DNA of 8,164 nucleotides from an uncultured Blautia sp. (GCA_934371915.1 CAKROE010000105.1:1-8164), one strand, 5' to 3'; counted from the stretch's first letter, positions 1 through 5,671 are shown. Program-made: numbers and translations. The notes: a model not told the origin generated them from the letters alone.

Positions 1-49
1 GGATTAATGAAAATTTATGTACAATGAAATAAATAAAAAAATTATAGAT

Positions 50-78
50 GGACAGGTCTGTTTTGGACCTGTCCTTTT
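50..78 (+). terminator. Intrinsic terminator of an upstream gene
   Basis: A perfect 9-bp stem (50-58 GGACAGGTC with 66-74 GACCTGTCC) encloses a 7-nt loop and is followed directly by TTTTGT. This is a typical rho-independent terminator on the + strand. It probably ends a transcript entering from the left of the window. No coding end can be assigned to the 49 bases before it. Confidence 0.75.
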
Positions 79-126
79 GTAGAATACAAATTATTATATG
101 TTTTTGCTTGTAAGAAAGGTAACAAT

Positions 127-420
127 TTGTGCATGGTAAATAATATTGAAGAAAATTATCCTAATGTAAGTTATCGTCAAATAAAAGAATCGATGAATAA
201 AGCCATCAAGCATTATGGGGATGAGCTTGAAGTGATTTATCTATTTTGTAATAAAACACTTACAACTACGACTATAGATAATGAATGCATCTTTTGGTCA
301 AAAATGTGTATGATTTCTCTTATATACTTGCACTTCTTAAATAATCTGTTTATAATAAGAAACATTGTTAACAGTCATTATTATAATATATTAAAATGGT
401 CTCACGTACCCATAAAATAG
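127..420 (+). CDS. Small ORF of unknown function, doubtful
   Basis: This is a 97-codon open frame if started at TTG 127, or 95 codons from ATG 133. The only Shine-Dalgarno-like stretch, AAGAAAGG at 112-119, lies 7 nt before TTG 127 and 13 nt before the ATG, so it favours TTG. I do not recognise the product. Residues 1-45 are polar and charged, with IKESMNKAIKHYGDELEV likely helical. Residues about 60-80 are hydrophobic (MISLIYLHFLNN followed by LFII) and could form one membrane segment. Composition is rich in Ile, Asn, Lys and Tyr, as expected from the AT-rich DNA. It sits between a terminator and an IS-like repeat patch, outside the conserved operon. It may be a real accessory gene, a truncated remnant of a longer gene, or chance. 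A weak terminator follows at 408-435. Confidence 0.3.
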   Translation: MCMVNNIEENYPNVSYRQIKESMNKAIKHYGDELEVIYLFCNKTLTTTTIDNECIFWSKMCMISLIYLHFLNNLFIIRNIVNSHYYNILKWSHVPIK

Positions 421-435
421 TGGGGTTATTTTTTT
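408..435 (+). terminator. Weak possible terminator after the small ORF
   Basis: ACCC (408-411) can pair with GGGT (423-426) around an 11-nt loop, or CCCA (409-412) with TGGG (421-424). A T-rich run with seven consecutive T at 429-435 follows. The stem is only 4 bp, so this is a weak candidate. It overlaps the last codons of the small ORF. Confidence 0.3.
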
Positions 436-445
436 GCTCCAAAAT

Positions 446-507
446 AAAAAGTGACCAAATTCATTTTTAGGCTAAAAATAGTTCTAAAAGTGCCCACCTA
501 TTTTTAG
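446..507. repeat. Repeat patch resembling an insertion sequence end
   Basis: Two imperfect direct repeats are visible: 447-470, which begins AAAAGTGACCA and ends ATTTTTAG, and 486-507, which begins AAAAGTGCCCA and ends ATTTTTAG. They are about 40 bp apart start to start and differ by a few substitutions and two bases in length. The octamer ATTTTTAG also occurs inverted at 472-479, giving an 8-bp palindrome with a one-base spacer (463-479). Multiple related repeats near an end are known for IS21-family elements, where the transposase IstA binds them. No transposase gene is present here, so this would be a solo end or a remnant. The IS21 assignment is an inference from layout and general resemblance. 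Confidence 0.4.
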
Positions 508-568
508 ATTTTCACTTCCAATTTAGTAAGAATTTGAGTCTTCTAAAATGCGTTATAGCAATCCGCAT

Positions 569-597
569 TTAACATAAATCGGAGTGATTATTGTTAT
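569..597 (+). promoter_or_regulatory. Weak sigma-A-type promoter candidate for the radical SAM gene
   Basis: TTAACA (569-574, five of six consensus matches) and TGTTAT (592-597, four of six) are separated by 17 bp. This would start transcription near 604, about 20 nt before the ATG. It is the best candidate in the region but the -10 is poor, and in an AT-rich background such matches arise by chance. Confidence 0.3.
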
Positions 598-624
598 ATT
601 TACAAAAAAGTCGAAAGGAAAACT

Positions 625-2496
625 ATGAGAAAACTAGCATTACGCGATGAAATACTCCTGCAGATCGACAAGGCCGCCCGTTACATCGGCGGGGAAGTCA
701 ATGCAGTTATGAAAAACAAAGAGGACGTGGATATCCGGTTTGCGATGGCATTCCCGGATGTCTATGAAATCGGTATGTCAAACCTCGGCATGATGATTTT
801 ATATGATATGTTTAACAAGAGAGACGACGTATGGTGCGAGCGTCTTTTTTCTCCGTGGACAGATCTTGACAAAATTATGAGAGAAGAGCATATTCCTCTG
901 TTCACCCTGGAATCTCAGGATCCGGTAAAAGATTTCGATTTCCTCGGTATCACTCTCGGTTATGAAATGTGCTATACAAATGTCCTTCAGCTTCTGGATC
1001 TCAGTGGAATTCCGTTTCATTCCGCCGACCGTACCGAAGATACTCCAATCGTGATCGGCGGTGGTGCCTGCGCATACAACCCGGAACCTCTGGCAGAATT
1101 TTTTGACCTCTTTTATATCGGAGAAGGCGAAACTGTTTATGATGCTCTGTTTGATGCATATAAAGCAAACAAAAAAGCCGGTGGCAGCAGATCGGATTTT
1201 CTTCTGAAAGCCGCACAGATTCCGGGGATCTATGTGCCATCACTTTATGAAGTCACCTATAAAGAAGACGGTACGATCGAATCTTTCCATCCGACATGCG
1301 AAGGTGTTCCGGAAAAAGTTGAAAAGCAGCTGATCATTGACATGGACAGAGATTATAACAACCTCGAAACTCCGGTCGTTCCTCACATCAAGGCAACCCA
1401 GGACCGCGTCACTCTGGAGATTCAGAGAGGATGTATCCGTGGATGTCGTTTCTGTCAGGCTGGTATGATCTACCGCCCGACAAGAGAACGCGATGTAGAA
1501 AAACTGAAAGAATCTGCAAGAACCATGCTCCAAAAAACCGGTCATGAAGAAATTTCCTTAAGTTCTTTAAGTTCCAGTGATTACAGCCATCTGAAAGAAA
1601 TCGTAAATTTCCTGATTGACGAATTCCGCGATGAGGCAGTCAATATTTCCCTGCCATCACTCCGAATCGATGCATTTGCACTCGATGTCATGAGCAAAGT
1701 ACAGGATGTCAAAAAGAGCAGCCTGACGTTTGCCCCGGAAGCCGGTTCTCAGAGACTTCGTAATGTAATCAACAAGGGACTTACGGAAGAAGATATCCTG
1801 CATGGTGCCGGTGAAGCATTCAAGGGCGGCTGGAATCAGGTAAAACTTTATTTCATGCTCGGTCTTCCTACAGAAACAGAAGATGATATGAAGGGTATCG
1901 CACATCTTGCCCAGAAAATTGCAGAAACCTACTACGAAACCGTTCCGAAGGAACAGCGCAAAGGAAAGGTTCAGATCAATGTCAGTACCTCATTCTTTGT
2001 ACCGAAGCCTTTCACCCCATTCCAGTGGGCTCCGATGTTCCGTGAAGAAGATTTCATCGAAAAGGCCAAAATTGTCAAAAATGAAATCCGCTCTCAGTTA
2101 AATCAGAGAAGCATCCGCTACAACTGGCATGAGCCGGACGTTACCGTACTTGAAGGTTTTCTTGCAAGAGGTGACAGACGCTGCTCTAAAGTTATTTTCA
2201 AAGCATACGAAAAGGGTGCTCTTTACGATGCCTGGTCTGAAAGTTTTCACTATGATATCTGGAAAGAAGCTTTCAAAGAGACAGGTGTTGACATCGAATT
2301 TTACACCCTGCGTGAACGCAGTACTGACGAAATCCTTCCATGGGATTTCATCGATGCAGGTGTGACCAAAAAATTCCTGATCCGTGAATGGGAACAGGCA
2401 AAAGCAGAAACCGTAACACCAAACTGCCGTCAGAAATGTTCCGGCTGCGGAGTACTCAAATACAAAGGAGGTGTGTGCTGTGAAAGTAAGAATTAA
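625..2496 (+). CDS. TIGR03960-type radical SAM protein with B12-binding-like N-domain
   Basis: This 623-residue protein starts at ATG 625, 5 nt after AAAGGA. Residues about 1-190 form a cobalamin-binding-like Rossmann region with the loop IGGGACAYNPEP (144-155) and a following IGEGE. No DxHxxG motif for base-off cobalamin is visible. The radical SAM core begins near residue 255 and carries the [4Fe-4S] ligands C270, C274 and C277 (CIRGCRFC), followed by the serine-rich SLSSLSSSDY stretch typical of B12-type radical SAM enzymes. The C-terminus holds a second CX3CX2C set, C601, C605 and C608, plus C618 and C619, perhaps an auxiliary Fe-S site. The family is conserved in Firmicutes beside DUF2344 and RNase E/G and is fused to DUF2344 in some species. 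Its substrate is not known to me. Action on RNA is only a guess from the neighbours. The last 17 bases overlap the next gene. Family call is confident; function is open. Confidence 0.92.
   Translation: MRKLALRDEILLQIDKAARYIGGEVNAVMKNKEDVDIRFAMAFPDVYEIGMSNLGMMILYDMFNKRDDVWCERLFSPWTDLDKIMREEHIPLFTLESQDPVKDFDFLGITLGYEMCYTNVLQLLDLSGIPFHSADRTEDTPIVIGGGACAYNPEPLAEFFDLFYIGEGETVYDALFDAYKANKKAGGSRSDFLLKAAQIPGIYVPSLYEVTYKEDGTIESFHPTCEGVPEKVEKQLIIDMDRDYNNLETPVVPHIKATQDRVTLEIQRGCIRGCRFCQAGMIYRPTRERDVEKLKESARTMLQKTGHEEISLSSLSSSDYSHLKEIVNFLIDEFRDEAVNISLPSLRIDAFALDVMSKVQDVKKSSLTFAPEAGSQRLRNVINKGLTEEDILHGAGEAFKGGWNQVKLYFMLGLPTETEDDMKGIAHLAQKIAETYYETVPKEQRKGKVQINVSTSFFVPKPFTPFQWAPMFREEDFIEKAKIVKNEIRSQLNQRSIRYNWHEPDVTVLEGFLARGDRRCSKVIFKAYEKGALYDAWSESFHYDIWKEAFKETGVDIEFYTLRERSTDEILPWDFIDAGVTKKFLIREWEQAKAETVTPNCRQKCSGCGVLKYKGGVCCESKN
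2464..2471 (+). promoter_or_regulatory. Ribosome binding site deciding the DUF2344 start
   Basis: AAAGGAGG, an almost perfect Shine-Dalgarno sequence, lies inside the final codons of the radical SAM gene. It ends 8 nt before GTG 2480 and overlaps GTG 2471, which rules out the earlier in-frame GTG as the start. Confidence 0.75.
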
Positions 2497-3187
2497 ATTT
2501 GCCAAAACCGGACATATGAAATTTGTCGGTCATCTGGACACCATGCGATATTTCCAGAAAGCAATCCGAAGAGCAGAACTTCCGGTTGCCTTTTCCGGTG
2601 GCTACAGCCCGCACATGATCATGTCTTTTGCAGCACCCCTCGGTGTCGGAACGACCAGTCTCGGCGAATACTTTGATATGGAACTTACAGAAACCGTTCC
2701 AACCGGAGAGATTGAGAAACGACTCAATGCAGTTATGGTAGATGGTGTTTCTGTATGCTCCGCCCGTCAGGTAGAAGACGGCAAGGCAAGCACCGCCATG
2801 GCTCTGGTAGCAGCAGCAGACTATTTCGTACAGTTCCGTGAGGGAAAAGAGCCTGCTGCATCCTGGAGAGATAACCTGGACGGATTTCTTGCCCAGAAAG
2901 AGATCATCGTGACCAAGAAAACAAAACGCAGTGAAAAAACCATAGATATCCGTCCGTATATTTATGAGATGCGTCTCGATGGCGAAGGCATTTTCATGCA
3001 GCTCGCTTCCGCAAGTTCCAACTACACCAAGCCGGAACTTGTCATGGATACGTTCCTTCGATGGATGGGAGAGGAACCGTTTCCGTTCGCATATATGATC
3101 GAACGCCGCGAGATCTATGCCAACAAAGGCGATGAAGAACATCTGAAACTTGTTTCTATGGAAGCATTAGGTGAGGAAGTTGAATAA
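2480..3187 (+). CDS. TIGR03936 family (DUF2344) partner of the radical SAM protein
   Basis: This is a 235-residue protein beginning MKVRIKFAKTGHMKFVGHLD. That opening, with the later FSGGYSPHMIMSFAAPLGVG segment (split here at GGY/SPH), is characteristic of DUF2344. The start is GTG 2480, chosen because AAAGGAGG sits 8 nt upstream; the in-frame GTG at 2471 overlaps that site. The start lies inside the upstream gene (17-bp overlap), and the stop overlaps the TTG start of the RNase gene by 8 bp, so translation is probably coupled on both sides. No catalytic motif, membrane segment or signal peptide is visible, so it is likely a cytoplasmic binding or adaptor protein. The family occurs next to, or fused to, TIGR03960 radical SAM proteins, which points to a common complex or pathway. 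Molecular function is unknown. Confidence 0.88.
   Translation: MKVRIKFAKTGHMKFVGHLDTMRYFQKAIRRAELPVAFSGGYSPHMIMSFAAPLGVGTTSLGEYFDMELTETVPTGEIEKRLNAVMVDGVSVCSARQVEDGKASTAMALVAAADYFVQFREGKEPAASWRDNLDGFLAQKEIIVTKKTKRSEKTIDIRPYIYEMRLDGEGIFMQLASASSNYTKPELVMDTFLRWMGEEPFPFAYMIERREIYANKGDEEHLKLVSMEALGEEVE
3169..3176 (+). promoter_or_regulatory. Ribosome binding site of the RNase E/G gene
   Basis: AGGTGAGG lies in the last codons of the DUF2344 gene. It is only 3 nt before TTG 3180, a short gap. It overlaps the alternative in-frame GTG at 3171, which would rely on the weaker GGAAG at 3160-3164. The short gap together with a TTG start suggests low or coupled initiation. Confidence 0.5.
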
Positions 3188-4394
3188 GCTTGTAATTACA
3201 GAAATGTATCTCCGTGAAGTTCTGTGTACTGTCTGCGCAGTTGTAAAAGACCAGAAAGTCATTGAACTTCGTCTGGAACCTTCCGGGAAGAAAAATATCT
3301 TAAATAATATTTATGTAGGACAGGTAGAAAAAATTGCAACCAACATTCAGGCAGTATTTGTTCGCCTGAATGATTCTGTCAATGGTTATCTGCCACTGAA
3401 CCAGTGTGAACATGCCATATTCGCAGACGGTCACAGGGAAGGACAGCCGCTTCGTCCCGGTGACCAGATTCTGGTACAGATAAACCGGGATGCCATGAAG
3501 GGCAAACTTCCGGCTCTTACCGCCAATCTGAATTTTTCCGGCAAATACCTGGTTCTTACCACAGGCAATCGCAAAATCGGAATTTCCAACAAACTTTCCA
3601 AAGAGGAGAGCAGTAAATTGAGTAAATGGCTGGATGATGAAAGAAATCTTCCTGACCGTGGATATGGACTTATTGCCCGCACAAATGCCGCCGATGCTTC
3701 CAAAGAAGAATTTTTTCACGAACTGGATATGCTTAAGAAACAGTACGAAAAGGTTGCCGTATATGGAAGAAACCGCACCTGTTTCAGTCTTCTGTATGAA
3801 TCCGAGCCTTTTTATCTGGCAGCAGTTCGTGATATTTACGGCAGAGATCTGGATGAGATTGTTACAGATATTCCGGATATCCATACAAAAATTTCTGATT
3901 ATCTGAATGAATTTCAACCGGAAAAACTGGCAATACTGAATCTGTATCAGGACAAACTCCTTCCATTATATAAACTGCACAGTCTGGAGAGTTCCATTGA
4001 TGAAATCTGCCGCGAAAAAATATGGCTGAACAGTGGCGGCTTTCTCGTGATCCAGCAGACCGAGGCATTTGTATCCATTGATGTCAACAGCGGCAAATAT
4101 ACCGGTAAAAAGAAGGCAGAAGAGACCTACCGCAAGATCAACCTCGAGGCCGCAGCAGAAATTTCCCGCCAGCTCCGTCTGCGAAATCTTTCCGGCATCA
4201 TCCTGATCGATTTTATCAACATGCAGAACCCCGACCACCAGGACGAACTTTTCCATGTTTTACAAAAACATCTGCGCAGGGATCCCGTCAAATGCACAGC
4301 AGTGGATATAACCCCACTCCATATCCTCGAAATGACCCGCCAAAAAGTCCGCCGCCCTGTAATCGAAGACATCCACGGACTTGCAACCAATTAG
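3180..4394 (+). CDS. rng: Ribonuclease E/G family endoribonuclease, catalytic core only
   Basis: The predicted 404-residue enzyme cleaves single-stranded RNA, in rRNA processing and mRNA decay. I chose TTG 3180 because it gives the N-terminus MNKLVIT, which fits the family, and follows AGGTGAGG; GTG 3171 (407 residues) and ATG 3204 are alternatives. Residues about 35-120 are the S1 domain (NIYVGQVEKI then AVFVRL). GLIARTNA holds the R167-T168 pair that matches the 5'-monophosphate sensor of E. coli RNase E (R169, T170). The Mg-binding catalytic residues are D301 and N303 in SIDVNSG and D344 in ILIDFINM, matching D303, N305 and D346. The protein ends about 25 residues after ITPLHILEMTRQKVRRP and lacks the CPxC zinc-link and everything beyond. 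No coding sequence continues in another frame after the stop, so a recent frameshift is unlikely. The start overlaps the DUF2344 stop by 8 bp, placing it last in the three-gene unit. Confidence 0.9.
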   Translation: MNKLVITEMYLREVLCTVCAVVKDQKVIELRLEPSGKKNILNNIYVGQVEKIATNIQAVFVRLNDSVNGYLPLNQCEHAIFADGHREGQPLRPGDQILVQINRDAMKGKLPALTANLNFSGKYLVLTTGNRKIGISNKLSKEESSKLSKWLDDERNLPDRGYGLIARTNAADASKEEFFHELDMLKKQYEKVAVYGRNRTCFSLLYESEPFYLAAVRDIYGRDLDEIVTDIPDIHTKISDYLNEFQPEKLAILNLYQDKLLPLYKLHSLESSIDEICREKIWLNSGGFLVIQQTEAFVSIDVNSGKYTGKKKAEETYRKINLEAAAEISRQLRLRNLSGIILIDFINMQNPDHQDELFHVLQKHLRRDPVKCTAVDITPLHILEMTRQKVRRPVIEDIHGLATN

Positions 4395-4450
4395 CTTCAT
4401 TTTAGCGTCCACACTTTTGAACAACTAACACTTTCTCCATATTTAATCTT

Positions 4451-4499
4451 CTCCCCCATACCCGCCATTCGCTTTTCAGCGGTGGCCAAAAAGGGGGAG
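4451..4499. repeat. GC-rich hairpin upstream of the terminator
   Basis: CTCCCCC (4451-4457) pairs with GGGGGAG (4493-4499). Inside, GCCA (4464-4467) pairs with TGGC (4483-4486), and CGC (4470-4472) with GCG (4479-4481). No T-tract follows. Its arms are interchangeable with those of the next hairpin: 4451-4457 can also pair with 4505-4511, and 4493-4499 with 4538-4544, so alternative folds are possible. It could be half of a palindromic repeat element or part of a bidirectional terminator. Confidence 0.5.
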
Positions 4500-4500
4500 C

Positions 4501-4566
4501 GCGAGGGGGAGATTCGGCCGTTCGCAACTCCGAGATCCTCCCCCTCGCATACCTTTTCCATTTTTT
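4501..4566 (+). terminator. Strong intrinsic terminator after the RNase gene
   Basis: A perfect 11-bp stem (4501-4511 GCGAGGGGGAG with 4538-4548 CTCCCCCTCGC) is extended inside by TCGG (4514-4517) with CCGA (4530-4533). It is followed by ATACC and then a T-rich run with TTTT and TTTTTT. The six bases between stem and first T-run are slightly more than ideal. It should separate the radical SAM/RNase unit from the rplU operon. Confidence 0.6.
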
Positions 4567-4579
4567 CATTCTTTTTTAC

Positions 4580-4628
4580 AAAAAAAGAAAAAATCCCTCT
4601 TGACGCAACCCCAAACCCATGCTATTAT
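4580..4628 (+). promoter_or_regulatory. Sigma-A-type promoter of the rplU operon with UP-like A-tract
   Basis: TTGACG (4600-4605) and TATTAT (4623-4628) are separated by exactly 17 bp, each matching five of six consensus bases. Transcription should start near 4635. The A-rich run at 4580-4593 lies in the -40 to -60 interval, the position of an UP element bound by the alpha subunit C-terminal domains. This is the expected form of a strong, constitutive ribosomal-protein promoter. Confidence 0.85.
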
Positions 4629-4634
4629 ATAGCA

Positions 4635-4720
4635 GATGCCGCACAGAGAGGTTTAAGCGCATGAGATTTTATCATAAATGCTCATCCACCATATCTGGCG
4701 AGTAAAGATTATAGGAGGTG
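4635..4720 (+). promoter_or_regulatory. Probable ribosomal protein L21 leader
   Basis: About 90 nt separate the predicted transcription start from the rplU ATG. The leader contains ATGAG (4661-4665) pairing with CTCAT (4681-4685), and a second hairpin with ATCT (4693-4696) and AGAT (4706-4709). CACC (4687-4690) can pair with GGTG (4717-4720), which reaches into the AGGAGG ribosome binding site. Firmicutes rplU transcripts carry a known L21 leader thought to mediate autoregulation by L21. The sequence around GAGGTTTAAGCGCATGAG resembles my recollection of that motif, but I could not run a covariance model. Confidence 0.6.
4713..4718 (+). promoter_or_regulatory. Ribosome binding site of rplU
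   Basis: AGGAGG (preceded by AT) lies 8 nt before ATG 4727. It overlaps GTG 4718, so that in-frame upstream codon cannot be the start. Confidence 0.85.
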
Positions 4721-4726
4721 CCACAG

Positions 4727-5032
4727 ATGTACGCAATTATTGCAACAGGTGGTAAACAGTACAAAGTTGCCGAGGGCGACGTAATCAGAGTTGAAAAGCT
4801 CGGTGTTGAAGCTGGTGAAACCGTTACTTTTGATAACGTTCTTGCAGTTAGCAACGAAGGTTTAAAAGTTGGAGCAGATGTAGCTAATGCCAGTGTTACC
4901 GCTTCTGTAGTTGAAAACGGAAAAGCTAAAAAAGTTATCGTTTACAAATACAAAAGAAAAACTGGATATCACAAGAAAAACGGTCACAGACAGCAGTTTA
5001 CAAAAGTTAAAATCGAAAAGATCAACGCTTAA
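4727..5032 (+). CDS. rplU: 50S ribosomal protein L21
   Basis: The 101-residue protein starts [14 protein letters not shown] and has the L21 signature near the C-terminus ([18 protein letters not shown], about residues 73-90), rich in Lys, Arg and His for 23S rRNA binding. Length is normal for the family. The start is ATG 4727, 8 nt after AGGAGG. It is the first gene of the ribosome-biogenesis operon, directly downstream of a strong promoter and a probable L21 leader, so its product may regulate its own mRNA. The next gene, prp, lies in the same reading frame after the TAA and four codons. Confidence 0.97.
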   Translation: MYAIIATGGKQYKVAEGDVIRVEKLGVEAGETVTFDNVLAVSNEGLKVGADVANASVTASVVENGKAKKVIVYKYKRKTGYHKKNGHRQQFTKVKIEKINA

Positions 5033-5044
5033 TCTGGTGTTTGC

Positions 5045-5365
5045 ATGATTACAGTGACAGTCAGCAGGAAAAATAATTCCTATATCAGTTTTGTTTCTGA
5101 GGGACATGCCGGTTATGCCGAGGAAGGGCAGGACATTATATGCGCCGCCGTTTCCGCTCTGGTTATCAACACGGTCAATTCTCTGGAACAGCTGACAAAG
5201 GATTCCATTGAAGCAAAGGAAAAGGACGGTTTTGTTTCTTTTACTTTTACAGCTCCGGTTTCGGAGGGTGGAACACTTTTGATGGATTCATTACTTCTTG
5301 GTCTGACAGAAATTGAACATAGTTATTCAAAACGTTATTTAAAAGTAAAAGTCAGGGAGGTGTAA
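5045..5365 (+). CDS. prp: Ribosomal-processing cysteine protease Prp
   Basis: This 106-residue cytoplasmic protease belongs to the YsxB/Prp family. The catalytic dyad is visible as H21 in [11 protein letters not shown] and C33 in IICAAVSAL, the same arrangement as H22 and C34 of the Staphylococcus aureus enzyme. Prp removes the N-terminal extension of ribosomal protein L27, whose gene follows after 4 nt and carries the matching cleavage site. The only in-frame start after the rplU stop is ATG 5045. Its upstream region has no good Shine-Dalgarno sequence (only TGGTG at 5035-5039), so translation may depend on ribosomes finishing rplU 12 nt upstream, which would keep this protease low relative to L21 and L27. 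Older annotations call it YsxB-like or a hypothetical protein. Confidence 0.93.
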   Translation: MITVTVSRKNNSYISFVSEGHAGYAEEGQDIICAAVSALVINTVNSLEQLTKDSIEAKEKDGFVSFTFTAPVSEGGTLLMDSLLLGLTEIEHSYSKRYLKVKVREV

Positions 5366-5369
5366 CGAC

Positions 5370-5657
5370 ATGATGAAAATGAACCTTCAGTTATTCGCAC
5401 ATAAAAAAGGTGTTGGTTCTACAAAGAACGGCCGTGACTCCGAATCCAAGAGATTAGGTGCCAAAAGAGCAGACGGACAGTTTGTTAAAGCTGGAAACAT
5501 CCTTTACAGACAGCGTGGAACCAAGATTCATGCAGGTGAGAACGTAGGCTGTGGTAAAGATTATACATTATTTGCACTGACAGATGGTGTAGTAAGATTC
5601 ACCAGAAAAGGACGCGATAAGAAACAGGTTTCTATCGTTCCGGTAGAGGCAGAATAA
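5370..5657 (+). CDS. rpmA: 50S ribosomal protein L27 with Prp-cleavable N-terminus
   Basis: The 95-residue protein has the L27 core [20 protein letters not shown] and [19 protein letters not shown]. Its first residues, MMKMNLQLF then AHKKG, align with the S. aureus precursor MLKLNLQFF/ASKKG, so cleavage by Prp is expected between F9 and A10. That leaves an 86-residue mature form whose new N-terminus reaches the peptidyl-transferase centre. E. coli-type L27 lacks this extension. ATG 5370 is chosen because AGGGAGG (5354-5360) lies 9 nt upstream; ATG 5373 is 12 nt away and would shorten the prepeptide by one residue. It follows prp by 4 nt and precedes a terminator-like hairpin. Confidence 0.97.
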   Translation: MMKMNLQLFAHKKGVGSTKNGRDSESKRLGAKRADGQFVKAGNILYRQRGTKIHAGENVGCGKDYTLFALTDGVVRFTRKGRDKKQVSIVPVEAE

Positions 5658-5671
5658 TCAAGTTCAGCGTG

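Larger units (their letters stand above)
421..624. other. AT-rich intergenic region, no gene
   Basis: These 204 bases upstream of the radical SAM gene show no credible coding frame. They contain the repeat patch at 446-507, a 7-bp inverted repeat (AAATGCG 546-552 with CGCATTT 564-570, 11-nt loop), a weak promoter candidate (569-597), and the ribosome binding site AAAGGA (614-619). Base composition is much more AT-rich than in the operon that follows. Confidence 0.7.
4395..4599. other. Intergenic region between the two operons
   Basis: No protein gene is supported here. The open frame at 4482-4664 is low-complexity and runs through the terminator hairpin and the promoter. The region holds two GC-rich hairpins built on the same C/G tracts (4451-4499 and 4501-4548), a T-rich stretch (4555-4577), and an A-tract (4580-4593) leading into the rplU promoter. 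The GC-rich block stands out against AT-rich DNA on both sides. Confidence 0.7.

Noticed and set aside
534..558. TTGAGT and TTATAG as a promoter
   Set aside because: The spacer is only 13 bp, too short for a sigma-A promoter. The 569-597 pair is better spaced.
2456..3142. 228-codon open frame on the minus strand
   Set aside because: Antisense to the DUF2344 gene, with no recognisable domain and no ribosome binding site.
4482..4664. 60-codon open frame in the intergenic region
   Set aside because: It reads through the terminator hairpin, the A-tract and the rplU promoter. The product is low-complexity and has no supporting start signal.
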